Shown here: in pieces, positions 46,304 through 59,734 of the stretch
Position numbering within the stretch: the stretch's first letter is position 1
How the letters are laid out: each line of letters opens with the position of its first letter
Assembly (NCBI GenBank): GCA_028023455.1
Contig: JAQFVV010012672.1
Coordinates: 500,001 to 564,000 of the forward strand
Source: Epiperipatus broadwayi
Lineage: Eukaryota; Onychophora; Udeonychophora; Euonychophora; Peripatidae
Direction: 5' to 3'
Length of the DNA: 64,000 nucleotides
Translations under genes and position numbers: made by a program
Notes under the pieces: generated by a model
Database searches by the model: none
What the model saw: only the letters and a program-made list of their open reading frames with translations
Told to the model about the DNA's origin: nothing

Positions 46304-48389
46304 CTGTAACAAAAAGATAACAAATAATCAAGTATGATTTGCCTTTTCTATTGAAAGATAATGTTACTACAGAAACATGTAATATATGTATCTGAATATA
46401 TAAAAATGTGGGTGTATCCAATAAACATTACATGATCACCATTTCTTATGCTTGCTTATAACTGAGTGGCAATACTGTATGGAGAGTTTTGTCTATTTTA
46501 ATCTTTTGTTATCTTGAGTAAGTCTATTTTATTTTTAGCAATATGCCAGATTTTGTATTCAGATGAAGTACAAACTGGCTAAAAAACTAACGATTTCTTG
46601 TATATGGGCTAACAGTAAGCATGTTTAGCTTTAGAAAAAGCTTATATTGATTTTTTAAAGCATAATTTAAGTATTGGCAATGCATTCTTATTATTAACTC
46701 AGGTACTGTTGTTTAATGAATCTCAATTAGCAGTTTTGTGTTTAGAAAGTAGTGATAAAATGAAAGCTTGATCACTAAATATTTTATTGACAGATTCAGA
46801 TATGCTTTGCATAATACTGAAATGTGATATTCTTATTGCTAAGTAGATCTTAACTAAGTGTAAAAAAAAAAAGTACTATATAAAATAGTAGTGAATAATC
46901 TCTTAAAATTTTATCACTGCTTTATAATTACTAATTATTCAAAAGCAATGCCAAATCTCCATTAACAATGATAAAGTTTATTGTATAATCTAGCCATAAA
47001 GCCTACATTTCAAGAAAATATTTAATTTACCTGAGAAAGTACTTTTCACCATTGCAATAGGCAACCTTACAAAAAATACAAATTCTACCTTAAGACAGTT
47101 TGTATGATTTCTCAAATAAATACAAGAATCCATAATTTATTCATTTCATAAGTCTTAATTATTTTATTACTATTGAAAACTATTACAATTTTTAATATAT
47201 AAGTGCTAATATTTTAAAACTCATATCTTTAACAATAGTCTTTAGATAAATATTATAATGATTATTACTAATCACTTATTAGACTAGAGATAATATCATT
47301 TCTAATTCAAATGTAAATTTTATATGTAATTTTTAAAAATAAAACTTCTATTTCACATACACACTTTAAATTAAACACATAAATAAAAACATCTGAAAAA
47401 AATAAATGACTCTCAAGATTCATTTCTGGCTGAGCCAGCACTCTTCAATTAGCCCAGGTCACAAGCTCCCATGTGTCTTTATGATCTTTGTTCAATATTT
47501 ATCAATCTCAAAATATTATAATTTAATGTACAAGCACCAATGTTTTTGCATTAACACATTTGACAAATTTCTCTTAGAATACATTAATAATTAAATACCC
47601 CCCCCCCCAAGTCTTTATTTATGTAATTAAAATGTATATGATGAAAAAGAACTTAAATACTTCTAAAATAATGCACATGAAGATGAAAAAAAGGATAGAA
47701 ATATATTTAAAGTTTATAATGTGGTTAGATATATTAATCTTTAATTAAGTTTAAGGTTTATATTTGGGTGGAAATCCTCTAGCCTAATAAATAATTAGTA
47801 ATAATCATTAACATATTTATCTAAAAAGTATATCATATATATAAACACAAGAACAGGGCATTTATACATCAAATTGTAGTAATTTGATACTGATAAATAC
47901 AGTACTGAAGTCATGTAAATTAAATAAAGAGTACTTGTTCAACCATAAATGTATTTTGAGGCCATTTACATTTTCAGAAGACTTTTATTCATATCTTTAA
48001 AATATATATGATGAAAGAGAAGATATATACAAGTATAGAAATTATCTTAAAATGGTTTTCAACAAATAACAACAAAATGTAAATCGTTATGCATTTAGTT
48101 ATTTTATTAAGTAATTACTAGTTAACTGGTCCTAACTAGTTATTTAGATAATCACAATATTTGTATTTTCTTACTCTCTGAATAATTTTAAAATCAAATC
48201 TTATTTTGATAACTTTTTTGTAATTATGAAGAACTTCAAATAAATTTTTATCCAGCCAACGTTTTTTTTTTTTTACAATTTCAGGACTGCAACTGCTCTC
48301 ATTAAAAATATGAAACTTTCTTATTATCATGTTATCTTTCAATCTATTTATTCTACATTTTTATGTAGTGATATAACTACTATATATAA
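46304..48389. other. AT-rich DNA, presumably intron; one GC-richer patch
   Basis: No exon recognised. 47405-47500 is distinctly less AT-rich (contains GGCTGAGCCAGCACTCTTCA and CAGGTCACAAGCTCCC) and may be a SINE-like relic. A run of 11 C lies at 47598-47608. Confidence 0.45.
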
Positions 48390-48960
48390 ATTAGTTGTAT
48401 ATTTAACTTATTTTGCCCAATTTTATTATATGGAAGAGAGACAAGGACCTATTAAGGTCACATTTACGGATATTTTCTAAAATTCTAAAAATACAATGGC
48501 AAAATCATAACAACAATTAATATATTCTTCAGTTTGATGAATATGATGCCTCTAGTCTATTGTTGCAAAGACATATTGCTGGATTGGCATGACATGAGAA
48601 GCAAATGAGTAGTAAGAGACTTTCTAAAAAATATTTTATAGTGAATTTGAGTATGGCTTTCATAGTAAAGGCAGACCCTATTTAATTATAAAAATTATTC
48701 CAAAGACAGTTTTAAAAAAGTGCAATAGTAAATGGCTTCATTGTAAAGATATAATTGAAGATAAATTTTCCAAAAAATAAAGTTCATTGCAAAAGAAGTC
48801 TAAAGAGTCAGCCAATATATGTGTAAACATATTCGTATTTCATGAATTGATTTGCACAATCATCTTTGATTTTCTATATTTTTCTTCTAGGACTAGAATG
48901 GCCTCATTTGTTTATAAATGCTTAATAAATATACTTTTTAAGGTAAAAGCTTTTTTTTTA
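48390..48960 (+). pseudogene. LINE 3' fragment, decayed
   Basis: Plus-strand frames read KILKIQWQNHNN, YILQFDEYDASSLLLQRHIA and SMAFIVKADPI, matching the C-terminal blocks of the 15120/34100 LINE (KILKIQWQDHINNQYVLQ, GHGFHRRGRP). Upstream reverse transcriptase is missing; several stops. Confidence 0.65.
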
Positions 48961-51628
48961 AAAAAAAAAAGTTTATTATCACTTAAAAAAGTCTTAAAAA
49001 AAAAAAAAACAATGTAAAAAGCTTTTTTTAAAAAAAAAAAAAAAAACAAAAGCAAAACAATCTCCCCCCTTTCCTTAATAATTTGCTAAAAATCAATGGT
49101 AGAAAAAAATAGTACATATAAATATTTTGTAAATCATAACATTATTTAGAATATACATTTGATTTTAATATAAACCCAAGGCCAAGATTTGAAACCATTC
49201 AAGAACTATTTTGCATTATTAGCTTTCAGAAGAAAAAATAATAATACTGATAATATTGCTAAAAAAAAAAAAAAAAAAACTAAGAAAAAAAAATCAACAC
49301 TCTATCAATCCAAAGCAATGTTATTGTAAATCAAAAAATTTCTCCTCAACTAGATTAAAAGAGAATTTTATCTTTGAAAATTTGACAAACATTTAGAAAC
49401 TTTATAAAAATCTCATGCCAAAGTTTTCCAATTATCTATTAACAGTCAATTTTAGTTTGCAAAAAAAAAAAAAAGATATAAGTATGTATACTTAAAAAAA
49501 AAAAACATCTTGTGAAGTTTGCTGGCAAAAATCCTGTTTCTTTTAACAGGTATGATATTGGCCAGATTTTTGGAACCCAAATGACAATCTGAGAAATTTT
49601 AAGTAATTGATTTTATGATTAGAGCCAATTTTTTTTGGCATATTACATTTGCATTTTATAGCAAATAAAATTCTTTCAGATATTTGGAGTATTTCTCCCA
49701 AAATATATATGCAAACATATTTTGAAAATATATTTGTAGAAAATTAGACACATATATTCAAATACACACTTAAATTTTGCTCATATATATGAACCATTAT
49801 TAATAGAATAAAAAAAAAAGCCAATACCATTGAAGATGGTACCAATTGCCTAATTATGCCAACCTGCTTTCAGGCAGAAAAGTTTACATATACATGTCAT
49901 TAAATCTAAACCAACTGCGCAAAATATTAAAATTAGACAAAATCTTTCTGTTAAAATGTCACTTAGATTAAAAATAACCAAATTTGGCCAGAAAAAAAAA
50001 AGTATTTTTTAAAAGTTTATTCAACTTTTTAAATTTTTTTAGAAATCATTTCCATAAACTTAGTTCTTTTTTAGGATCATAAGTGGATAAACAAAGATTT
50101 TAAGTAAAAATAACCCATAAAGAACTTTTTAAAGCTAAACACAAATGGACTTTTATTGAAAAAATAAATCTTCTATAAAAACAGGTGAACAGCCCTGACT
50201 TATACTCTTGTTCTAATTATTTAATATGTTTAATATTTGTGTTGATATGGATTGAAAAATGTAACCTAGTTTTCATTCTATTGATTGACATTATCATTAT
50301 TCATTCTTATGTTACAACGTTAGGATTATCTCTTACTTTTTATACGCAAATAAAACTTAAAATTATTAAAGCTTCTTATAATGAAAATAATTTATCATTA
50401 TTCTGCAAAAATTGTGGTCAAAAGTAGAAATTTTTTTAACTATTATTTCTATTTTAGAAAGTAGTAGCAAAAGTTCCACACCAATAGTAAATAAATAATA
50501 AACCTGATACACACAAAGATTAAAATTCAATACAATTTACATTTTTCTCAGTTATTATTTTTAATTTTCATGTTAAAGGTTTACAGGACTATCCTATAGA
50601 TAGGGTATGAGGCATCTACCTCAGAGACTGAAGTACTACTAATTTATATTTGTTTTAACAAATATACTTATTTATTAGATATTTTTTTATTGCATTCATT
50701 AATTTGTTTAGTAGACCGTTTTAAGCAAATCTTTCCAATAATTTTAAAATATGCAATTTTTAAAGATTATCAGCTGCCAAAATTGAAAGATTAAGTCCTG
50801 AAAGTTTATAATACAATTTATTTGGTATAAAGTAGATAAATCAAAATCTTATTTCATTCAAAGTTTATTAAGATATAGAATTTTATAAAATTCATATTTT
50901 GGTTTTTGCCTCAAAGTATGTCATGTATATCATAATATTAAAATATTTTTTTGTCTCAAAAAAATAAATAAATGTATAAGTAAAGTTGCACAAAAGTTTT
51001 CTGGATATAAAAGATTTTGTTTTGTTGAACATAATTTATGAACCTTATTTTTATCTGGTAATCAAAAAACTAACTTGGTTTGATCAATAAATTTTATTTA
51101 CTTTTGATTGGTTTTGATCAACTGATTGCAATTTAGTATTTCCTGATTGTTTTAAATTAGAGTAATTTGACTTCATTAACCTGATTTCTTTTTTTATTTT
51201 CACAATACTTTCATATTAAATGGTTGATTTCATTATCTTTAAAAATATCTGAAAATTTAAAAAAATCCATGCAAAAAAATATTTAGAAAGAAAATCTTAA
51301 ATTGTTGTATTTATGATACAGAAAAAAACCAGGATTATCACAAGAAAAATAGACATATATCTTGCAGATCTCCAACAAATGCACTCCATTGTATTTGGAA
51401 GTATAAAAAATGTTTGATTCGTGTTTTAGGAAATATAAGATTGAGATTTGGGTATATAAAAATGAAGAATGGGACAAAAACTTTCATACCTATTTTCATC
51501 TTTAATAATTTTAAAATCAGTTTATAAGGTTTAAAACTAATGTTTTAATTTCTAACCTGAAAGTGAATAATCTTTTATGTATTTATTGTGATGAATAAGC
51601 TTTAGTATGATGTTTGTAAAATAAATTA
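48961..51628. other. AT-rich non-coding DNA with many A and T runs
   Basis: Notable only for long homopolymer A/T runs between 48950 and 49500. No gene, exon or element ends recognised. Confidence 0.5.
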
Positions 51629-52300
51629 CAGTATTACTTAGAATATAAGCTGCCCCTGAATTTAAGCTGCAGTAGGATTTTAAACTTGGAAAATAATCTA
51701 AAAATGATTTTATAATAGGTATTGTATTGAAAAATAAGAAGCATTTTAAATTACTTAAATAGAAACTAATATAAGTTGTTTTTTTTAATCCAGCATCCTA
51801 TGTAGTCTGCTTTTCCATGATTAATGCGTATGGATGATAAAAAAATTCAAAATTAAAATACTTCCAGATACCATGCAATTCTACACAGCTGATATCAAAG
51901 ATTATAATATTATGTGCATGCATAGAGCATAAAGCAAAAACATGATTGTTGGAAATATGAGCTTGGCAGAAATAAGATGTTACAATATTCGCTTCAAATT
52001 AGTATGGGTAATTAAAAAAAAATTAAAATAAGGTCAGATACAACACAATTCTATACAGTTGCTATCAAATAGTAACTGAAATAACTCAGAAAAGTGTGAA
52101 AAAAAAATTACAAATAAACTACAATCAATGATTGTAATACTATGCACATAGATAGAGCATAAAGCAAAGACACGATCCTTGGGGAATGTGAAATCAGCAA
52201 AAATAAGATGCTAAATGTTCACTTAAAATTTAAGCTGCATTCTAATTCTAATGTCTTCAAAATTTGAATAAAAAGTGCGGCTTAAATTCGAAATAATATG
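51629..52300. mobile_element. MITE with AATATAAGC-type ends and a doubled interior, 672 bp
   Basis: Left end CAGTATTACTTAGAATATAA then GCTGC, and inverted right end CATATTATTTCGAATTTAAG then CCGCAC, are imperfect terminal repeats. The interior contains two direct copies of about 180 bp (about 51850-52010 and 52015-52230), sharing CAATTCTA, ATAGAGCATAAAGCAAA and AAATAAGATG. Such ends occur in pogo/Tc1-like elements, so a TA target is expected; TA is present on the left but not clearly on the right. Confidence 0.6.
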
Positions 52301-53535
52301 TTATGAAAAATATTAACATTAAGAATGATGTTAATATGTTTAAAATATTCCCACATTTAAAACTGTTTTTAACATTTCATGAAATTATTATAATGAAGTT
52401 TTCAAAACTTTTTGTTAAACAATAAGAACATTTATGTCTATAGATAGATTAGTTATTATATGTGTTCCAAACAAAATCTTTTGTTGCTAAATGTCATGAA
52501 ATATATAAAAGCAAGCAAAGCAATGCCTCTCCTTAATACGATTACAACTTTTTTTTAAATAACATTTTCATATTTGTCATATTTATAAACATTTTCTTAA
52601 TTTTTTTTCATAAAAAATGAAAAAATCAATAAAATATTTGGTTATTTTTAATAAAAATGTTTATACTGTTTTCGGAATGAAATGCTCCTATAAACATTTT
52701 CTATTACTGGCATATTGCCTTTCAATACCACATATATAAATACTAAAGAAAGTTTTTGAATTAAATTCGCACAGAAAATTATGTTTGCCAGTATGGCATA
52801 TTCAGAGATATTTGCAAAAGTCTATAAAATATTTTATTTTAGTGGAAGCAATTTAGAATTAAATTCAAATAGTTATAAGAAACAATAATTTAAAGATATT
52901 TATAATAACCTACATAGTATTTTATCCTTATGTGGAAGCAACTTTTGAATTAAATCGATAAAAGTTGTGAGAAGTTACATTGATATTATGGGGAAGTAAT
53001 TCAAAGATAATTCATAATAGTCTCTACATTATTTTCTTCTATGTTCAAAATGAATTATATGCAAATGTTGTTTGATTCATATTTAGCAAGTTACTGATAA
53101 TAAATTAATAAGAATTTCTTCATAAATAAATAATAAATTATTTTAAATATTTATATTTTAAAAAAATACCAATATAAATATGCATAAAAATATTTTAACA
53201 AATTTTTGTATTGTATTAATGATAGATAAAAATATTTTATTTATTTATTGCTTTTTAATTTTCATGTAATAATACATTATTTTATTTTAATTTATATTTG
53301 ATTACATTTTTTTTTCCAAATGATATAATTGTTGACAAATAATTAATAAATAAATATTGAAGAATGTATTGTATTGTGAACATTGCCACAATAATGTAAA
53401 ATTGAACAAATAATTGATTTCAGTTGCCTTTCCCATACAACAATATATCTTTTAAATAATTCCAATCTTCTTCACATACAGTAGGAAAGAACAGCTCTCT
53501 ATTTAATAACTTTTAAAATTAAATGAATCAATATA
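52301..53535. other. AT-rich non-coding DNA
   Basis: No feature recognised. A TA dinucleotide at 53534-53535 is the target of the Tigger element that follows. Confidence 0.55.
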
Positions 53536-56500
53536 CAGGTAACTCTCCTACAGCATGATATTTTATAACATGGTTTCACTCTAACATAAAAAATTTGAGA
53601 AAATCCTCATATAATATGTCATCTACAGCATGTTTTTGCACTAACATGATCAAAATTTACAGAAACCCAACCCTCGTATAACACTGTATTTCTAATATTT
53701 AATGTATATATTGTACCAGTAAATCTTATATATCTGTAGGGAGAGCATGCAAATAAATTGATATTTTTTTAAGATTATTGTATTTAATACATCATCTCTA
53801 GGATAATGATTCTATGACATTTAATTTTGAATCTTTTATTACATTCGTTTCCATAGTAATTCCTTATATTCGAAGTCAAATCCACTTATTCATTCATTTT
53901 ATGAAAGTGCTTTTCCAATAAACTGATGATCCATACTGTTAAAATGCTTTTTACAAGACTTTATAAAATATATTTTTTGTATAACAAAATAGATTACAAA
54001 ATATATTAAAATAAAGTTGACATTCGCTTCCTATTCATCTATCTTACATACGATAATCAATATTTGAATGCCTGTTTTAAATAAATTAAACATTTTAAAA
54101 TAGTTTTCTTTTGTGTAGTATAATTTAATATTATTTAATTATACCAACATGTAAATACACAAACCCACATACCATAATAATAGTTTAATATCCTGTTTGG
54201 TGATGTTTAAAGATTACTTTGAAACTATATGCAATAAATAGAATTTTAGTAAATAAATTCATCAATATGTACTTTAATTTATTATTGCTATCACATAAAA
54301 CTATTTATATACTTTTATTAATATATTACTAACATAATATATATGCCATTAGTTTTATTGTATCATCCTTATACTAAGAATAGCCTTTATTAATCTTAAA
54401 GATTTTGTCACAAGATAAATAAAAAAAATTTTTTTAAGTTGAAACCAAGCTAATGAATTTTTCATTGTTTTTTTGGAGATAACATTACCAGGTTTAAACT
54501 CAAATCCCACTTATCTCAATTGCACATTATGGGCACATACACTATATATATACAAAATATATAATTGGGGGAATACCCGACTTTTATCATCACATCATTG
54601 AATACATACCATTGGAGGAATACTCAAATTTTATTTTACCAAGACTGTCTCTGAGTTAAGCTCACATTATTGCATATTTTATTTCAAGTGTTCAGTTCAT
54701 GAATCGCTGACAAAATTCTAGTGTTTGTAGTTTTGGAAGGAACTTACTATAAGCATTTTTGATATGTATTAAAGAGTAACTTTTTATTTTTTAATACTAA
54801 TTTTTGGAAATATAATTTCAGTCCCAAATACTATGTCTGATAAAAATAAAGAAACAACCTTTATGAGAAAATTTATTTTTCTGGATGTCAAAATACAAAT
54901 TTTGGATTGTTTTATAAAAGGAGAAAAAGCATCACACATTACAAACACTCTAAATTTACATGAAGCAACAGTTTGAACCATTAAGAAAAATGAAAAAAAA
55001 AATTAGAAGACCTGTTGCTGTAGGATCTTCAATATCTGCAAAGTATATATAGCTTATCTCTATGCTTCAATTATTGAGAAAATAGAAAAGGCATAAGGCA
55101 ATCAGCATTTGAATTGATGATAGTTCCCCAAAAAGAATTCCATTAGATAATAATATCACTAAATAAGAACTTCTTAAAATTTACAAAGATTTTAAAAAAA
55201 ATGGAGAATCTTCTGTCAGCCCAGATTTTGTGGCAAAAAAAAAAAAAAATTCAAAAAGTTTTGTAATTTGTGGCATAAGAATTCAAGGCAAATCCGAGCT
55301 GCCAAGATATACCAAGACAAATTTCAAAAAATTATAGAAGAGCAAGAATACACCACATAAGTTTTTAATGCAGATGAAATTGGGCTTTGATGAAAAAAAA
55401 TGCCTAATAGAACCTTTCAAACAAGAAAAAACTGCACCTGGATTAACAGTATCTACAGCTCTTGTAATATTACTTTTATGTAGTAACAAAGCATCTGAAG
55501 ATTTTATGACAAAATGCTTACTTGTTCATAGATATTCAAATTCTCAGGCACTTATAGGTATAAATAAAAAAACATCTTGCTAGTATATTGGAAAGAAAAT
55601 TCGAAAACTTGGGTAACTGTAGATTTTAAAGTAAATTGTGCTTGAGTGCAAAAATTATTTAAAAAAAATGTATTTCAAGGTATTATTACTATTAGATAAT
55701 GTTCCAGGTCATTCACAAGATTTGAGTCACACCAATGTTCAAGTAGTGTTTCCACCACCAAATACTACTTCATTGTTTCAGTCATTGAATCAAGGTATTA
55801 TTTATACCTTTAAAACTTAATATATCAGAAGATCATTACAATGGATTTTAGATATAAGTGAAATATCAATTAGTGTAATGGAAACACTTTTCAATTAAGC
55901 ACTGTGTCAAAAGCATCTTATCATTGCAAAAACTAAAAACATCAATGTTAAATACATCTTGGAAAAAGATTTGTCCATTGTCAATTGAAATAGAAAATAG
56001 GCTTGAATTGTCAGAAAACGAAATGGGTGGCATATTGAACTTTCTAAATCAATCAAAGGCAATGATTTTGAGGACATGACTATTCAGGATATTCAAGATT
56101 TATTGATGGAAGAAGAAATTGACAAAATAAATTTGCTGGAAAGGCATCAGAAGTTGTAAAATCAATTCTGAGAAAAACAGCAGAGATGAAGATTGTGAAC
56201 TATAATTTAACATTCAAAAACTTATGGGAAGACCTAAGCTTAACTAAAAATCTATAATCATTTTTCTTGAATGTAGACCCATCCATTGAAAGAAGCAGAA
56301 AATTCAAAAATAAGTTGCAAAATTGCCTATCTCCATACCAAGAATTTTACAAGGACCAGCAAACACACCAAAATTACAGATTTTTTAATTAGGGCAGATA
56401 ATACAAATGATAAAAAGAATTCAATGAGTGATGATGATATCACTCGAACAAAAAACATTTATATTTGTTAGCACCAAGCAGTGACGAGGAAAAAATTATT

Positions 56501-56751
56501 AAATTAAAGTTATTAAAATGAAAATATAGTTTTTTTGTGTGTTTTGTGTTTTACATCCATTTAATAATATTTATCAATAAAAATGAAGTTGCTTGTATGA
56601 ATTTTTATTTTTTTTAAAAAAAAATGTTTTTAATAAGCTTTTGGAACTTAACTCCCCTTTTTTGTACTGGCTCTGGGTCTCATATAACATGATTTCACAC
56701 AATGCAGCATTTTCTAGGAATCTAGCTACTGTGCTATAGGAGGAATATTTG
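53536..56751 (+). mobile_element. Tigger (pogo-group) DNA transposon, full-length but inactive, 3.2 kb
   Basis: Left end CAGGTAACTCTCCTACAGCA and inverted right end CAAATATTCCTCCTATAGCA are imperfect terminal repeats, each bounded by TA (53534-53535, 56752-53). The transposase gene lies between about 54833 and 56471. About 1.3 kb of AT-rich sequence precedes it, including two related segments at about 54562-54640 (GGGGGAATACCCGACTTTTA / GGAGGAATACTCAAATTTTA). Confidence 0.85.
54833..56471 (+). pseudogene. Tigger transposase (HTH/CENP-B plus DDE_1), broken
   Basis: Starts MSDKNKETTFMRKFIFLDVK with a helix-turn-helix (ILDCFIKGEKASHITNTLN, about 54900-54960). The CENP-B-like second DNA-binding part is eroded (KKFKKFCNLWHKNSRQIRAA at about 55249-55308). 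The DDE_1 catalytic domain follows with FNADEIG (about 55363-55383, first Asp), KVLLLLDNVPGHSQDL (about 55676-55725, second Asp), VFPPPNTTSLFQSLNQGII (about 55746-55803, Asn-Gln in place of the usual Asp-Gln, so the third acidic residue is lost) and TKITDFLIR near the C-terminus. At least six stops or frameshifts. Dead copy. Confidence 0.85.
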
Positions 56752-58034
56752 TACATGTATAATGTAGATAAGTTAAAAGACAAAAATATCTATAAACTTT
56801 TTTAATATATAAATGCTATAGATTTAAATTTTACCTTTCCACAAGTAATATTACATGTATCTTAATCTTGATTATACATTTCTACCAATATATTTGTAGA
56901 AAAATCACTTTGGGAACTGAATAGAATTAAAAATGTTGTCTGAAATTTTACAAGAGCATCTATTATTATTAGAATTAAAATATCAATAAGAAAGTCTTTA
57001 TTAATCACAAGGAAATATTTATAAAAGTAATTGAAGATCTGGTTAAACAACAACAAAAAGATTGACTTAATGTTTAAACAAACTAATTATGTATTTACAA
57101 AAAAACTAAAATTGAATTGTTTCCCTTCTCTAATCTCACTGCATGCACTAAATATGATATTGAATAAACTGTGAAAGAATCAAATAGTGGAAGATCAAGA
57201 AAGTTTGCTAATATCATTGTTGGCAGGTATTAAATCAAAATTTCAAATTTATATAAAAGAAATATGGATTATGATGTATATAATAATTTCATGGATAATT
57301 TCTGAATAATTCATTAATGAAAATAATATATATATAAAAAAAAACAACTAATTATTATGCTATTTTTTTTTGTAAATTTTGTTTAAACAAAATTCTTGCT
57401 TAATTAATATTTCTTTTACATTCCTTTGTTTCAAATTAAATGTTTTACTTTATATATATAAATAATAAGTATTTTTACAATATACTTAAATCATGAATTG
57501 AAACAATTCTATTAAGACTAAAAACAAGATGTTAATGTTATAATTAAATAATTAATATTTATATAAAACAAATTGAGGGTGGGGATAACCTGTTTCTTTA
57601 TCTGTATTAAAAATAAAAATTATTCTTTCTTTGATTAAAACAATTGTAATCTAATACAGAATATAATATGTAATTCAAATTTGCTATATGTTGTTTTTAT
57701 GTCATTATTTAATTTAATAAAAATCTCTTTAAAAGTACATTAGCTTCAAGATTTTTATGATGCATATATCTTAAAATGTCTATGCAGTGACAATTTTTGA
57801 TAACTAATTTTTATTTTATTCACTACATGTATTTGCATGTTTATTTTCAACATTAATGCTTTATATAAGTGTATATACATCCAAGAAATAAAATAATTTA
57901 AAATAAGTTATTATTTGATTATTTAAATCGTGATTCTATTCTTATTTCTGCTAACTATTGGAATATATACAATTTAAAGATATTGTTTATATAGATATAT
58001 AACATTATTTAAAAATTAATATCACTATTTGACA
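56752..58034. other. AT-rich non-coding DNA
   Basis: No feature recognised. Open frames of 60-odd codons are low-complexity. Confidence 0.5.
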
Positions 58035-58606
58035 ATATGCGGGTTTGTTTGTGAACTGGTAAGAGATCAGATTCGTTACAAGAGGAAACCCAAACAACAG
58101 AATTAGCGCCAACTTCAGTCTCGTGCCGTGTTAATGTTTTTCTGGCAACAATGTAATCGGTGATTAAACTTTGAGATGATGATTTTACTAATTGTTTACG
58201 AAGCTAATGATATCCAGACATACAACTATTTAGATCTCACTGGAATTTAAGAGCTTGTTCATAATTTGTGTCATTAACAAGAAAATGATTTTCCAATTGA
58301 TTAGACAGTTGAAGACTTTCTCGAATCATTTTTGCTGTGAAATGAACAGGTTCCACTTCTGTTTCATTATCTTTTTCTAAATCTTCTACGGTATCTAAAT
58401 TTATTGCCAAATCTTTTTCCAACAGGCATTTAAAGTATGTAAAATTTAATGCATGTATATAAAACGGTGAAATACCGATTTTAAGTTAAATATGAATTTC
58501 TTTATCGATAAAAAAAAAAACACATAAAAATATATTAGAAAGAAACATTAATTGCATAACTTCAAAATCACCTTAAAAAAAATTCGCATAAAAAGAGACC
58601 CAGGTG
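58035..58606 (-). mobile_element. Tigger-derived element remnant, relative of 5485-6456
   Basis: Right end (…AAAAAGAGACCCAGGTG, 58590-58606) matches the terminal repeats of 5485-6456 and is followed by TA. The minus strand at 58422-58040 keeps the C-terminal part of a transposase (MEKDLAINLDTVEDLEK, SLQLSNQLENHFLVNDTN, KQLVKSSSQSLI, DYIVARK), longer than in the other copy. The left end was not found. It sits directly against a hAT remnant. Confidence 0.65.
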
Positions 58607-59470
58607 TATTATTAAAAATAGTAGTAAAGTTTGGAAAATTGATAAAATTATTGTTACTAACGGATTTTTTTTTTTCAATTTTATATTTAGGTCATTCACA
58701 TAGGTAATTATATCAAAGAAAAATGACAAATCATACAACCATTCTTTATTAGTCAATTGTGGTATGGGTTTTCCTTTAATTTCCATGAAGAACTTCATCT
58801 CAGTTTATAATTTTGAAAGCCACCAAACTTCACAATAATATGCTAAATGTTCATAATTGGCTTCAAGATCTAGAAATTTTAAGAATTTTTGGTAGCAAGT
58901 AATTTAGATACAATTTAATTTATGTATTTAACCACAACAGTCATTACATTCACCATGTTAATAATTTTACAACATAAATTTTGTTGGTAAATTATGCATT
59001 GGAAAATAAATTTTTTCTCGAATTTATTGTCACCCATATTATTTTTGAAAGTTGTTAAAATGTTCTTCATCTTTCCAACCACTGACTTGTCCTCATCAGT
59101 GGATATTCCTGACAAATTTTATGATATCCAAGGTTGAACTATAACATTAAACTCTTTTAATTTATTAAAGATGTTGTTGGCCATGGTCACTGTCTCAAAA
59201 TGGTTAAGAAATAATATTTCTTCAGTAATATTAAAGTCAATTCCTCTAATAAAAATTAAGAGTTGAGCAATATCTATATCTCCAAGATCTTTACTTTCAT
59301 CAAATGCTAGCGAATACTAATCAAAACAAGTAATTTTTTGCACTATCTATTATTCCACATTTACTGACAAGTCTTCAATTCACCTTATAATTGTTCTTCA
59401 CAATATATTATATTCTCAAATTTATTTTTATACTCAGGGAAAATTAATTCTACAGCAGCTAGGATGCAGA
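58607..59470 (-). pseudogene. hAT transposase remnant, GTF2IRD2-like
   Basis: Minus strand, from about 59330 down: SLAFDESKDLGDIDIAQLLI and FIRGIDFNITEEIL (the D of the catalytic core), NLSGISTDEDKSVVGKMKN, FIFQCIIYQQNLCCKIINM followed by VNVMTVVVKYIN (the C-x-x-H-like block reads CIIYQQ, so the His is lost), LDLEANYEHLAYYCEVWWLS, and MKFFMEIKGKPIPQL plus EWLYDLSFFFDII. These blocks are in the order found in GTF2IRD2-type hAT (Charlie-like) transposases. Frameshifts throughout; both ends missing. Confidence 0.8.
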
Positions 59471-59734
59471 TTTTTATAAACTTCCCTTCAGAATGTAGTT
59501 CCAAATTTTTTGCTATTTTTTTTTTTTTGGAAACAATGTTACTTGTTTTCATAGAGTTTACAAACTTGATTAAACTCCTTTACAAGTTTTCTATACTTAA
59601 ATTTTTTTTCTTCCCTAACAATTTTTGTTGTAATTGGAATGTTTTAATGAATAGTGTCTCTTATTATTGTGTTTAGTATTTCTTCACAGGGAAGTAGCTA
59701 CTACTACTAAATTATCTGTATATAGAATTGTTTT
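59471..59734. other. AT-rich non-coding DNA
   Basis: No feature recognised. Confidence 0.5.
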
